DNA from: Tetrahymena thermophila SB210
Lineage: Eukaryota > Ciliophora > Oligohymenophorea > Hymenostomatida > Tetrahymenidae
DNA length: 64,000 bases
NCBI RefSeq assembly: GCF_000189635.1
Contig: NW_002476353.1
Span: 682,001 to 746,000 of the forward strand
Direction: 5' to 3'
Shown: positions 12,343 through 24,762 of the stretch, in pieces
Layout of the letters: the number at the start of each line of letters is the position of its first letter
How positions within the stretch are numbered: the first letter of the stretch is position 1
Program-made: the position numbers and the translations under genes
The notes under the pieces: model-generated
Database searches by the model: none
Seen by the model: the letters and a program-made list of their open reading frames with translations, nothing else
What the model was told of the DNA's origin: nothing

Positions 12343-12870
12343 TTATAATAAATTAAAAATATTAGATTTTACCATAGTATTTTTTGAATTTTATTCATAT
12401 ATATATGTAGCATAATTTAGTTTTGTAATATAATGGACAATATCTCTTATCATTCATTAAATACTTCACCAAATTATAATAATAGAAAGTTAGCAAATAA
12501 CTAAAGGCAATAAAAAATATTTACATAAAAACATGCAAAACATTCTTTTTAAAATAAATATTTGAGTAATTACTTGAGATAAGTTTTTTGTAATTTTAAA
12601 TAGAAGATCAGATAGTTTTTGCTTGTTCATAGCATTTATTTTAATAACTTGTAAATTAATAATATTTGCAGACTTACCTCAGTCAAATATAATATTAATA
12701 AATTACGTTTAACAGATTTGATAATATTATTAAAGACTCAATCTATCAATAAATTAATATTTATTTGATATTTAAACTTATTAATCAACTTGCTTTTTAA
12801 TTATATATAATTCTTATAACCACCTAATAATTAATTTATTTTTAATGCTTAGAATTTTTTTTATTAATCA
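12343..12870. other. Intergenic region, no gene seen
   Basis: AT-rich spacer without a convincing reading frame or RNA structure, ending at the inverted-repeat element. Confidence 0.55.
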
Positions 12871-13012
12871 ATCAGGTGGGGAAATCAAATCATAAAAATG
12901 TAATTAATATTTCAATTGATTTTTACTTTTGTTTGAATTGCATTAGTGAAAAAATTTGATTTCGATTTAATTTAATTTAAATTCAATTTTTATTTTTTTT
13001 TCCCACCTGATT
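12871..13012. repeat. Inverted-repeat-bounded element of about 140 bp
   Basis: The left edge reads aatcaggtggggaaa and the right edge ttcccacctgattt, so the edges are inverted copies (AATCAGGTGGG, 11-12 bp) that extend imperfectly into A-rich arms. The 115-base interior is AT-rich and codes for nothing. This could be a short non-autonomous transposon (MITE-like) or a foldback hairpin. No target-site duplication is obvious. Confidence 0.5.
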
Positions 13013-13089
13013 TCTTATAATTAATTTCATAAGGAGAAAAATTGATAAAGAGAGGAAAATCTTAAGAAAATTAAGAAAAAAAAATCTAG

Positions 13090-13630
13090 ACAATAAACAA
13101 GGTGGCTTCGGTAACCTTTTTCCACTAAGTCCTCTTATTCACTCACCATGCGTGATAAAAGATCAATATTGGTATGGCAACTTTTCCATTGTAAATTTTT
13201 GGCAACAGAAACAAAGTTTTTAAAGCAAATTGTTGAATACTTAATCTTCTCAAAATAAGGGGCTTGATCCCTAGGAGAGATTTTATTGGCATTAAGTTTT
13301 TTAAAGATTAAGTATTCAACCTGTCTTATTAGCATACACATATGCTAAAAGACTGCCCTACCTTCGCCACGTCCGGAAAAGCCCTGCTATACTAACGCAT
13401 GCTGACCTTTGTAACCCTGTTAGCATTAGGCAACGTTAAAAGAACACCTTTAATCCTAACTCCCGTGGAAAAAGATGTCTCTTTCTAACAAGTCTATTTG
13501 CTAATTACCAGTCCACCACATGTTTTAGGAGAGGATGGTACTATGTCACTATTATACAAATTGTGGAAAAAAAACTCGCGAGGCAAATGGAAAAAGTTGA
13601 GTTAAACTCCTTTGACCTAAAATCTTTCTA
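13090..13630. other. GC-richer, hairpin-rich island; candidate structured RNA or mobile-element remnant
   Basis: Base composition here is visibly richer in G+C than everything around it, with words such as ggtggcttcggtaacc and cgccacgtccgg. A perfect 17-base inverted repeat (GTTGAATACTTAATCTT at about 13226-13242 and its complement at about 13304-13320) encloses a roughly 60-base loop, and just after it gtcttattagcat pairs with atgctaaaagac across a short loop. On the minus strand there is also a continuous TGA-free frame from about 13620 down to 13100 containing WWTGNQQIDLLERDIFFHG and GFSGRGEGRAVF, with CGN-Arg and GGG-Gly codons unlike the neighbouring genes. It could therefore be a stable RNA gene, an old transposon fragment, or both by chance. 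I cannot assign it to any RNA or protein family. Confidence 0.45.
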
Positions 13631-13647
13631 TCCCAAATATAAATTAA

Positions 13648-13985
13648 AAGAAGAAGAAAATCATATGAAGAAAAAAAAATAAAAAAATAATACTAAAAAA
13701 AAAATAAAAATATAAAAATATAAAATTGAGAAATAAAAGCACAAAGCAAACCAAAAGTAAAAGCAAAAGCAAACAAAAAAACTAGAGAAAATTAGAAAAA
13801 AATAAAAAAAACCTACAAGATAAAATAAGAGCAATAAAAACATAAAAAAAGTAGATGAAAGAAAATAAAATAAAATAAAATAATGAAAAACAAAAGAAAA
13901 AAATAAAAAGATAAAAATAAAATAATTAAAAGGAAAAAGTAAAAGAAAAATAAAAACAAAAAACAAAGAATATTTATATAAAAAT
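13648..13985 (+). repeat. Long A-rich purine tract
   Basis: About 340 bases in which the plus strand is almost wholly A and G with scattered T and few C (runs such as aaaaaaaaataaaaatataaa, aaagcaaaagcaaac). It directly follows the GC-richer island. The long minus-strand frame it creates is only Phe/Leu/Tyr repeats from poly-T and is not a gene. Confidence 0.7.
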
Positions 13986-15031
13986 AATAAATGGCTCTAC
14001 GCTGCTTTTTTTTTTGATCAAGATATTTGAAAAAAAAAATAAATATATTTTTTGTTTGATAAAAAATTTAATGAGGAAATTAAATTTGGTTTTGTTTTTT
14101 TTAATCGAGATTTATCAACCAAAAAATAATTGATATTTACAAAATAAAAAATAATTTGTTTATATATAAAATTAAATGAAAAGATTATTTAAAATAATCA
14201 AATCCAAGAAAGTATTCTGGATAAGATATTTATTAGTAAAATGAGAGCAAAGAATTAAATTAATTTTCAAATTTTTTATTGATGTTAAAAATAAAAAAGT
14301 ATTTTATCAATTTATTTTCTCAAAATTTATTTGCTAAAAATAAAATTTACTCTCGAAAATTAATTTAAATAATTTTAGTTAAATAAGATACTATAAAGTC
14401 TTAATTAATTTGAAGTTTTCTTTTTACTTTAAAGGCTTAAACAGATATTTGGTAAAATGTTTAATTTAAAGTTAAATGATATCAAAATTAGAAATATTTA
14501 AAATAAAATTTTAAACTAATCAAGAATTTTATTACGAATCTAAATTTCGCTTAATTTAGATTTTGCAATTTTTATTTTCATGAGCAAATAGTTGCTTTAG
14601 CTTTAATTTAAAATAAAGAAAAATAAAATTGAAAAGATTTATTAATTTTCTTTTAAAATAGTATCAGCTTATCTGCCTATATTGCCTATATACCTATAGA
14701 TATGAAAATTATATAGAGTGAATATAGTAATAAAGCTAACAAATATAAATCAATCGACAAATTATTTAATCAAAAATGAATTAAATAATAAGCTAATTAT
14801 TGACAGCAATATATGTTTGATTTTAAATGATATTTTTGAAATTGACTTTATTTTTTTCTTAAAAATCATAAAAGTTTTGTAAATAATAGCTCAAGATTAA
14901 TATTGTTTGTTGTTTAATATAAATTAAATAAAAAAGAATTTTTCTTATCAAGTAATAAATCACAATTAATATTTGAGAAAAAAATTTTTTTAAGAGATAA
15001 GAGAAAATAATCAAAAGATTAACTAAGAGAT
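13986..15031. other. Intergenic region, no gene seen
   Basis: About 1 kb of AT-rich spacer upstream of the PP4R1-like gene. The minus-strand frame at 14859-15080 is low-complexity and overlaps the start of that gene, so it is a shadow. Confidence 0.55.
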
Positions 15032-18000
15032 ATGAGTAATAACAATTAAGAGGAAGGAAAAGGTAAAAATTGAATAGCAATTTCCAAAAAGAATATCAAC
15101 AAGCAAATTATGTGATTATTAATGATGTAAATTTTTGTTTAAAATTAAAAGCAAATGAGGCTCCTCCTAATTTAGTTGAAGAAATCGAAAGATTCCCAGA
15201 GTTTGTTAGAAGGGATTAAACTGATGGCATTTTTATCGATTTTAGTTAAGACGGTGCTCTTCAGAAATTAATAAATTTATCAAAATGTCCTTTCAATGAG
15301 AGGTATAATACGTTATTATATACTTAGCAAGCCTTCATTTAATAGAAAAATTTTCTATTCCGATAAAATCTATGAGCAACTTAGAGAGAGATCTAAATAA
15401 GTTAGCTTATTGAATAAAGAATTAATTTAAGACAGACAAATTGTTTAATTGATAAATTTATATAATTTTTTATCAATAGATTAACTTACACAAAGCATTT
15501 AGCAGATCTTTTATAACTGATTGGTGACGCTGCAAACGAGCATTTAAAATAGATTATAGATTTCATTGTAATTATTTTATATAATTTTAAATTCTTTCCT
15601 ACTTTTATTTATTTATTCATTACCCTCTTCATGTTAACGACTTTAAAGATTAAAAAACATGTCAATGATTTATGTGTTTTTTTTAAAAAATAAATAAATG
15701 TGAGCCATTTTTGAAATTGTTAGGTAACTAAAAATAAAAGAATAGATAAATCACCAATATTTACTTAGATTTTTAGATTAAAAAATACAAATTTATATAA
15801 AGATTGCAGATAACGACGATATTAAGCGTACACTACTTGTATAACTACCTTAAGTTATTGATTATCTTAAGGTATAGCCTTAAGGTTATGCCTAAATCAG
15901 AGATATTTTGACTCCTGCTTTATTCTAGCTTATAGGAAACGAAAATTTAGATGTAATACTTTTTCTATTAATTCTTATTTACAAATTCAATCTTAAATGT
16001 AAGATAAATAAATCAATTATTTTTCATATAGATTAAAGAAGATTCAGGTAAAATCTTAGCATAGATAGGAGATATTATGAATAAAGACGATAGAGGAAAA
16101 TATATTTTAACAAAGGTCTTAAATATGGCTCATGATGATTAAGTTGATGATAATAGAATTGTTGCTATTCAAGTAATTTATTCAAAGAAAATCCTTTTGC
16201 ATTTAAATGCTCAATTAAAATTTATAAAATTAAAAGTTACTTACTCAAATGGCCCACTGTTTTGGTACTGAATTATGCGAGCAATTTGTTGGTTTAGAAA
16301 TTTTGAGTTTAGGAGAAGATCCTCAACTCCGTGTAAGAAAGGAAAGTGTTTTAAATTTACCTATTGTTGGCAAAGTTGTATCTTAAGAATTCTTTTAACA
16401 ACGTCTTTTACCTTTCTATATCAGGTAAATAAGATTTTTCGTTATAATTTAGTCAAAAATTTAAAAATAAAAATTTAGGAAAAGTCAAGACAATTTCTGG
16501 GGTATAAGAAAAGCATGTGTAGAAATCATAGTAGAAATATCAAATATTTGCAACAACAAAGTCAAGGAAATTGAATTAACAGAGCTTCTTTTAAATTGTT
16601 TAAAGGATTAATCAAAATGGGTTAAGATTGCAGCCTATAAAAACTTAGGTAAATTTTGAATACTTTATTTTCAATTCAAAAATATTTATTGATTGTTTTA
16701 ATCTTAATAGGTCCTTTTATCGTAACTTTAGAAAACTGCCATGCTTCTGAAAAATTATTTGATCATTACACTAAAATGACTGATAACACAATTAATAGCT
16801 TATCAAATGAAAATGAAGTATTTGATTATTTTCATTATTTTTTTTTAATCTGCATTAAAAATTAAAAGATTTTAATAACATATTTGTAAAAAAACTATCA
16901 TTTTTTAGATTTTAATGATATTTAATTTATATTTTATTAAATAATAGATATTAATATCATGTGCTTAATACTTCCCTGCAATTCTTAAAGTTTACGGAGA
17001 AAAGAAATGGAATCAACTTTAAAAAACTTTTAGTTTCTTATTGAAAAGCAACATTAAGGTAATCAAATTATTTAATATTTTAAGTTGTAAGTATAAAATT
17101 TTTAAAAAATTTAAATCAGAAAGTTAAAAAACCAATTGCATGCAGTTTACATGAAATTGCTTTGATTCTAGGACAAGAAAAGGCTGAGAAAGATCTATTT
17201 AATGTATTAGATTAAATTCTTAAAGACCCAAGTAAGCTTTAATTAAATTTCCACTTATTATTGATAAATTATTAGATATTTCACAGAATAAAAGAATTTG
17301 CTTTATTACTTACTGTGCTTTCTTTGTTCGTTTGATTCTTTTAAAACAAAATACTCTTAATTTTATTTTTGTAGGAAAAGATAAAGTCTTTCCTTAAAAT
17401 TTAATAAAAGAATTTTTAAAATCAATAAGATTTATTTTTCAAGCATTGCTAAATTTTTATTTTGTATAAATTTTGCTTACACTTAATGCTGAATAATTGA
17501 AATGAAATATTTAAAATTAGATGATGAAGTCAAGTACGGTGCTATTTCTCACTTGGCTTAATTCATGAAGGTCTTTGACAGCTAAAAAAGGGAAAACTTT
17601 TTAGATGTGTTCCTAATTTTACAAAAGGATCCCAAAAAGTGGAGAATAAGAGAATTGATTGCTAAATAAATTGATGAATTAACTTTGATGTTCAATAGCG
17701 AAACTGTTTTTAGATACATTATGCCCATCTCTTTTAAACTCTGTAACGATACAGTTGCAATAGTAAGAGAAGAGGCTGCAAAAAAAGTTCATTCCATTCT
17801 ACTTCAGCTTTTATCTGAAAAGGCAGAAACTTCTGAAATTTTCTTTGAATGTGTAGTAAACAATATTAAAGCCTTTTCGATTTCCAATCGTTTCAATTAG
17901 AGATAAACGTAAAAATTTAAAAAAAACTTTGAAATTTAATTTTATCAATATAGTAGCAAAGACTTACAATTTTTTTAAATATTTCAACAGATTTGTTTTG

Positions 18001-18835
18001 ATGTGTAACTAATTAATGATGTATGATAAAATATTTAAAGAATATTTTATGGATGCCTTTGAAGCACTTTCTAAAGATAAAGTAGTTAATGTTAGAATCT
18101 CATTAGCCCATGCTGTCTCTCAACATATAAAATAAAATGGTAAGTTATTTATTACACATTATTTAATAAAAAATTATAACTTATTTTAACTATGAAGGCC
18201 CTTTAAAGGAAGATCCTAAAATTCTTTAGATTGTTGAGTAGTTGAGCAAAGATAAGAGCAGAGATGTTAGATCTCATTTTGTTAATGTTGATGACTTTAT
18301 TTAAAATAAGGAAATGAATTTAACTGATTTAATTGATTAGCTTGGCTAAATTACTAAAAATACGGGAGCTAGACTTGAGGCTGTGAGAAATAATAGTAGC
18401 TAAATTCAGCCTAGATAACCTGAATAATCATTGCTAGATGATGAAGTAGAAGACCCATCAATCGAAAATAATTAATAGGAGGTATCTCAATCAGAAACTG
18501 TAAATTAAGCTAATGGAGAAAGTTAACATTTAGCTGAACAACAAAAAAGCTCTTCAAATAATTAAGAAGCTGTAGAGCATAAGGAAGAATAAAAATCTGA
18601 AGGAGGTTAATAAAATGTAGAAGAACAATAAAATTAGGTTGTATAAGAAGAATAAAAATCTGCTGAAGAATAAGTGTAATAAAAAGAAGAAAAGGGATAA
18701 GTTTAAACTGAAGAAAACCAATAATAAGATGTAAGTATTGACAGCAATAGTAGTAGAGAAGAAGAAGGCTAACTAATTTCTAACAAAGAAAATAATAATA
18801 GTTCAGAAGAAAGCTAAAGCCAAGATTCTTAATGA
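15032..18835 (+). CDS. PPP4R1: HEAT-repeat regulatory subunit of protein phosphatase 4 (PP4R1-like)
   Basis: Many exons encode a chain of HEAT repeats, then an acidic tail rich in Gln and Glu (18380-18832), with TGA at 18833-18835. Matches to PP4R1 are clear in order: LPIVGKVVSQEFFQQRLLPF (near 16360), WVKIAAYKNLG continuing into PFIVTLE (16620-16735), KKPIACSLHEIALILGQEKA (17130-17180), DDEVKYGAISHLAQFMKVF (17521-17577), and MPISFKLCNDTVAIVREEAA (17720-17780). PP4R1 binds the PP4 catalytic subunit and directs it to substrates. The N-terminus is uncertain: the ATG at 15032 meets a TGA unless a very short intron is assumed, and the exon joins at 15300-15490 needed phase matching (SIPIKSMSNLERDLNK joins to LTYTKHLADLL across an intron). 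The Gln/Glu tail is longer than expected for the family. Confidence 0.8.
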
Positions 18836-19694
18836 AAAAGAGTCAACATAAAATAAAATATACTTAAGAACAATATACCTTATCTATAAATTAAATATGT
18901 TTTGTCGATAGATTTGAAAAATTAATTTAATTACTTATTTATAGGTTTGGGACTTGTTGTTAGCATTTATTTGCTCGCTTGCTTAGTTGCTTCCTATTAA
19001 TATATAAAACTTATTATACAAACAAACAAATAAATAAATAATCAAATATGCATAAGAGTAAAAAAGTTTTGAAAGATAGAGAGAATGAATGAATGAATGA
19101 TTAAATTTATTTATGATAAATAAATAATTAAAAGATGAATGAATATATTTAACAAATTATTTAGAGATTCAATTTCTGGTTGCTTGCTATATTTAATTTT
19201 TATCAAATATAGCTCTAAATATTTTAAATATTTATCTGCTAGACTTTGAACTCAACCAATAGAACTAATCAAATTTCTTAGATATCAATCAATATGATTC
19301 TCCCTTTTTTAAGAGAGATGTATTTAGAAATGTATCTAAAATGTTGATTTCAGACAGACAGACCGACAGACTTACATTTTATAATTATCAATTATTTTAA
19401 ATATAGTTATTTATTTCTCTAAGTACCGAATATTAATAATTCTGACTAAGATTACAACACATCTATCTTATATAGCTCACTTGTAATTAATTATATATCT
19501 TTTTTATGTAAATTATAAGCATTCATATCCTTTATCTTTTTCACAAATTTTACTTACTTTACAGCTTCCTTATCTTTTACATGCAACAATTGCCTATTTA
19601 TCTCTCGAATTTTTTTAAAGCAAATAATAAATAATTAAAAAATACTAATAAAAAAAACATAGTAAGTATAATAAATCTAAATTACTTCCTATTA
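18836..19694. other. Intergenic region with (GAAT)n repeat at 19083-19100
   Basis: AT-rich spacer with a short gaat repeat and a cagacagacagaccgacagac stretch at about 19352. It should hold the promoter of the alpha-galactosidase gene. No coding frame seen. Confidence 0.6.
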
Positions 19695-20948
19695 ATGAAA
19701 GTTCATCAAGTTATTTTGTTGCTCTGTTTGAGTTTCGCTGCTGTTCACTCCCTTGATAACGGCTTAGCCAATGTTCCTCCTCTTGGTTGGTCAACTTGGA
19801 ACCTTTTCTGGTGCAACACTAACTGTACTGCTCTTCCTGATCTCTGTGTCAGCGAAAAGAATATTAAAGAAATTGCTGACGCTATGGTTGCATCAGGCTT
19901 ACACAAATTAGGATATGAATACGTTAATGTAGATGATTGCTACTTAGCTAAGGAAAGAGATCCCGTCACTCAAAAGCTCCTCCCTGACCCAGTTAACTTC
20001 CCTAGCGGAATGAAAAACCTTGGTGACTACATCCACGGTAAAGGATTAAAATATGGTATGTACAACGATGTTGGTACTCACACTTGTGGTGGATATCCTG
20101 GATCCAAGGATCACTATGCTCTTGATATTGCTACCTTCAAGGAATGGGGAGTAGATTATCTTAAAATGGATGGTTGCTATGAAGAATTACCTGTATATCA
20201 TTATGACTATACTGATTTACATGAACAAATCGACTCACAAAATGCTAATATTGTCTATGAATGCAGTTGGCCTGCTTACGTCATGAAGCCTAACGAATTC
20301 GACTGGGCTTACTTAAGATCCATCTGCAACACTTGGAGAACTTATGGTGATGATATTAGAGATAACTGGGGTTCAGTTAAGGGAATTATTGAATACTGGG
20401 CTACTGAAGATATTGCCAAATACTCAGCTCCTGGTTCTTTCCATATGGCTGATTTCTTAACCACTGGACAAGGCGGTATGACTGATGATGAATACAGAAC
20501 CTAATTCAATCTCTGGTCTATGTGGTCCAGCCCTATCATGTTATCTACTGATTTAAGAAATATGACTGCTGCTACCTTTGATATTATTTCTAACGCTGAA
20601 GTCATCCAAACTGTTAGCTAAGATCCCTTAGTCAAGTAAGCTACTAGAGTTAGAACTATTAACGGAGTTGATGTTTGGGTTAAGGAACTTGTATAGGCCC
20701 ACAACTACGCTGTTGCTTTTGTCAATATGAACGACACCGAAAGTCTCAGTGCTACTATCAATTTTGCTGATATCTTACCCAATGTTTAAAATCAAGAATT
20801 CATCGTTAGAGACCTCTGGCTCCACTAAGATCTTTCTTTAGCCGCTCAAAGCTTTACTTCTCAAACCTTAGCTCCTCACTAGAGTCAATTAATTAAGATT
20901 GAATTAAACCTTGCTGCCACTAAAAACATGAGAAAAGAAGTTGCATGA
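19695..20948 (+). CDS. Secreted alpha-galactosidase, glycoside hydrolase family 27
   Basis: A single exon of 417 codons. Residues 1-19 are a signal peptide (MKVHQVILLLCLSFAAVHS) and the mature part begins LDNGLANVPPLGWSTWN, the classic GH27 start. The nucleophile is D159 in YLKMDGC; the acid/base Asp is D219 or D220 in WRTYGDDIRDNW. Other markers are YVNVDDCY, GKGLKYGMYNDVGTHTC, MADFLTTGQGGMTDDEYRT and NLWSMWSSPIMLSTDL, followed by the C-terminal beta domain (about 310-417). Length is normal for the family. The enzyme removes terminal alpha-linked galactose from oligosaccharides and glycoconjugates and is probably lysosomal, phagosomal or secreted. Codon use is richer in C-ending codons than the flanking DNA, suggesting good expression. 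It carries only a few TAA/TAG Gln codons, all in the second half. Confidence 0.95.
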
Positions 20949-22538
20949 AAGCATTAAGTAAGACCTGAAGACAAGTAACAAAAGAAATAATGAATAAGCT
21001 ACTAGCTTAATAATAGCAAAAATATTAAAAAGCTATATAAAATCATAACTTTATTTGTCTAACATATATTTTTAAAGATCTATCAATAAATAAATAAATA
21101 ATTCAATTCAAATAAAAGCACTATTATTCCTACTTTTATTTCTTGATTTAAACCAAGTATGATAATTAATTTTTTTGAATTACTTGTTAAAAATCTTCCA
21201 AATACTAATTAAATTAATAGCCAATTCAATTACTTACCATAGAATCAGTGTACAAAATTTTATTCATTTTTTACCATAATTTTGATAAACATTACAACTA
21301 AAAATTCTGTTAACAAACACTTTGTAGATAGATTAAACAAAGCATTAAGATTACAATTTATGGATTTTAGAATTATCTTACATTCTTTATTTTTTTTTAA
21401 ACATTAGTTTCATAATGTAAATATTTGGCAATTTTAATAAGACATTTCTTATTTTATTATTTATCTTTTTTATAATACAAATAATTATAAATAACATATT
21501 TTTATTTTAAACAATTAAAACAAAGCTTGTTTAAGTTTTTTATATTTTTTTCTTTTACTTTCATTTTTTCTATTAAATGATCAGGTTAAAAATGTAGCAA
21601 TCTTATTACTCAAATCAAAAAAAATAAATTTAAATAAGCAACAAAATAATACATTTAGGTTTCAATTTAATAAATAGATTCATCTAAGGCATTATAATTA
21701 TATTAATTTATTAAACTTTTGTGTTTTTAGTTGAAATACATAAAATTCATTTGTATTATTTAGAAAATTATTATAATTCGAATAAAATTTTATTTTAAAA
21801 TTGTAAAAAGTAAAAATAAATTATATATTTTAGTAAAAAATAATCATTAATAAGAGAGAAGGGTAAACATTTTATTGTTATACATACAATAATTCCTTAC
21901 ATCAAGCAAAATTTATATACAGCATATAAAGTGACTAATGATTAAATGAGAGCTTTTACTCATGCGAGACCTGTAAAGAAAAAAAAATCAAAAATTAGAT
22001 ATTATTAGCAATTCATAATTAGATAATGAATAAGCATATATTGACATTTTTTATATTATTATTTAATTGAGTATTCTAAGGAAAAATATATTTATAGAAT
22101 AGCATTTATATTTTTTTATTTTAATAACAAATATTCTTAATTTTATTTTTAAAATATAACACACAGAATATATGCATGCATTCTCTTTATCAGTTTATTG
22201 TATTGTGCTTGATCAATTTTCCTATTTTTTTCAGATTTTCTGAAAAAAATTATTAGTAAAATATATTTATATAGAAAATTAAATTTCATTAATAAATAAA
22301 TGAAACTTAAGAATCTAAAAGAGGAACTATTTATTTATAAATTTTGTTTTTTCTCTATGTTTATTAATATATAATAAATTAAACGAATAGAATCATCTAA
22401 AATCTTTAGATCTCTTAATTAAATCTGAAATTTTAAAAATTTGCGAAATCAAAAATTTATATATTTAATATTTAAAAAAAATTATATTTTTTAATTACAA
22501 CTTTAACTCATTTCAACAAAAAAAAGGATTTAGTATAA
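20949..22538. other. Intergenic region, no gene seen
   Basis: About 1.6 kb of AT-rich DNA between two plus-strand genes. No protein-like frame and no tRNA-like structure was found on either strand. Confidence 0.55.
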
Positions 22539-23844
22539 ATGGTGCTTATTCATTATAAAAAAACAGAATTCAACTAGTTTTTGCATGAAACCACAAACGA
22601 AACAAACATAGAATAAGTGATTGCAGATTTGGTAGAAAGTAATAAATATTCTTTTCATATTTTCTCTTAACATACTTTAATTAACATTTTTATTTTTAAA
22701 ATTAGTTAACAACTTGAGAATTGTTTTAGATAGACTTGCAGTTAGTGTAGAAGACTTGGCAACTCATGGTAATTAATTGATTTTAGGTTATTTAGATAGA
22801 TAGGTGACATAAATATAATTGAACAGGTGTAATGAAACCCGAAGAATTAAGAGGACTTTCTGATGCTGAAACTTGGAACTCTGCAATGTAAACTTAATTA
22901 ATTACAATAAAGATCAAATAGAGAAAGAATATTTTAAATAAACAAATTTTATTATATATTTATAGGGAACTTTATCCACCTGAGAAAAAGTAATAGTGGA
23001 ATTTTAAGCCTTAGGTAAAGCCAGGCTAAAGATATAATGAAGACAAAACTGCATACAGATATGGTATTATTTTGGGAGAAGAAACCACTAATACTATGAT
23101 CAATGCAGCAAACCAAGCAAAAGAAGTTATTTCAAAAAAGAATGTAATTCTTATTTTTTTATTATATTTTTAAAATGATTAATAATATGACACATATTAT
23201 TAAGGTTGAAAACAAAGTAGTCTTAAAGGTCGAAGTTTTAAAAGAGCAAGTTAATTTATTGAGAGGTGCTGTAATGATTGGATATCCTGGCTACCACGGT
23301 TTACCAGAATGGGAACCTGCTAGACTTATCTTAGAAAACTAATTTGACTTCACAGATCGTGAATTCGATATTGGTGATGTATGAATCGCATGAATAAAAC
23401 CAGTTTTAAATAAATTATTTATAAAAATAGTATTTAGATATTAAAAATGCAACTTTATGGTGGGCTGGAAAGGAGCTTCTCAGAGGAAAGTTATTAAAAG
23501 AATACACAGGAAAAAATGAAAAAACTAAAATTATTGTAAAGTTATAAAAAGCTGGTAGCGGTGCTCCAGTTAGAGAGCCTGCTATTGACTAAGAAACCCA
23601 TAAAAAAATGCTTGCTTATTACTATAAAAAATAAGAAGAATAAAAAGTAATTATTTTAAAAAATCCTAACTACTTTAAAAATAAATATCTAATATATTGA
23701 AAATTTAACTAAATTTAAAAAAAGAAATTAGAAGATGATGATGAAGACCAATACATGAACAGTGCCTGGGCTAACCCTAAGATGCTTAAAAATTAATTAC
23801 ACGGAGTTAACTCTGATATAGCATGGAAAGTCGGAAAGAAATGA
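22539..23844 (+). CDS. CFAP298: Cilia- and flagella-associated protein 298 (C21orf59/Kurly)
   Basis: Seven exons (22539-22638, 22706-22768, 22827-22887, 22966-23143, 23205-23378, 23431-23646, 23725-23844) join in phase to 303 residues; the human protein has 290. Conserved blocks in order: MVLIHYKK at the start, VEDLATHG, NAANQAKEVISKKN with VENKVV, QVNLLRGAVMIGYPGYHGLP, ATLWWAGKELLRGK, YTGKNEKTKIIVKLQKAGSG with APVREPAI, and the end DEDQYMNSAWANPKMLK with LHGVNSDIAWKVGKK. CFAP298 is a cytoplasmic factor needed to assemble outer dynein arms and for cilia motility and orientation, which fits a ciliate. All introns are 50-80 bases and AT-rich. I am confident of the identity and of the exon borders. 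Confidence 0.95.
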
Positions 23845-24762
23845 AAAATAATATTTAATTAATTAAATTTAGTATTTATTTATCTTTTTACTATTTGTAT
23901 GCATTCTAATTAACTATTTTTAATTTAAAAAGTATTGTTTTTTTAATTTAATCAAATTTTCTTGGAGAAAAATTAATGATTTTCATATGAAAAAGATTTT
24001 TTTAAATTATGTATATCATTAAACATATATATTTATTTTTTCAATATTTTTGATAGATTAAAAGTACTGCAAATAAATACATTTTAAGTAAATAAAATTA
24101 TTTATGAATGATTTATTTATAATTTTTTATATATTAATTTAAAATAAAATTATAAAAATTAATTAATATAAAATTTGTTATGAGTAAATAAAAGTAGTCA
24201 AATACATTTTAAATAACAAAACATACATTTTGAAGGTAATTTTATTGTTACTATATTTCAATTGATTTTTTTTTTTAGGTAGTATAAGTTTAACTTAAAT
24301 TATATTTGTATTAATTATGTATATTAATTAATTATATTTGTATTAAATACTTTATAAAAGTACTTAAAACATATGTTAAGTAATTAACAAAATATTTATA
24401 TGATATTTACAGGTGTTATTTATTTATTAATTTATTATTACATAAAAAAAATTAATGTTTATATCATATATTATTTCATAATTAAAGAATTGTAGATATT
24501 TTTTTTATTCGAGAAAATAATTAATTTAAATAATTTTTTCTCTCTATCAATCAATAATAAATATTCATATAAAATATTTTTAGTTTTTATTAAAGAATTT
24601 CAGATAATTATGTAATTAATTTTTAATTTAAATGAAATTTTTAAATATATTTATTTTGATTATATTTATTTTATTTTTTCATATTGTAATAAAAATATTT
24701 GAGATAAATTTAGATAATTTACATTTTATTTAAATAAAATTTTATGAATGAAGTAATTTATA
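23845..24762. other. Intergenic region between convergent genes, no gene seen
   Basis: About 0.9 kb of extremely AT-rich DNA separating the 3' ends of CFAP298 (plus) and the DNA2-like gene (minus). It probably contains both 3' UTRs; nothing else is visible. Confidence 0.6.

Noticed and set aside
13140-13270. Plus-strand frame MRDKRSILVWQLFHC in the GC-richer island
   Set aside because: Short, and the minus strand frame is longer; neither is proven, so the island is described as a whole.
13661-13966. Minus-strand frame of about 100 residues made of Phe, Leu and Tyr
   Set aside because: It is simply the complement of the A-rich purine tract; no varied composition and no start context.
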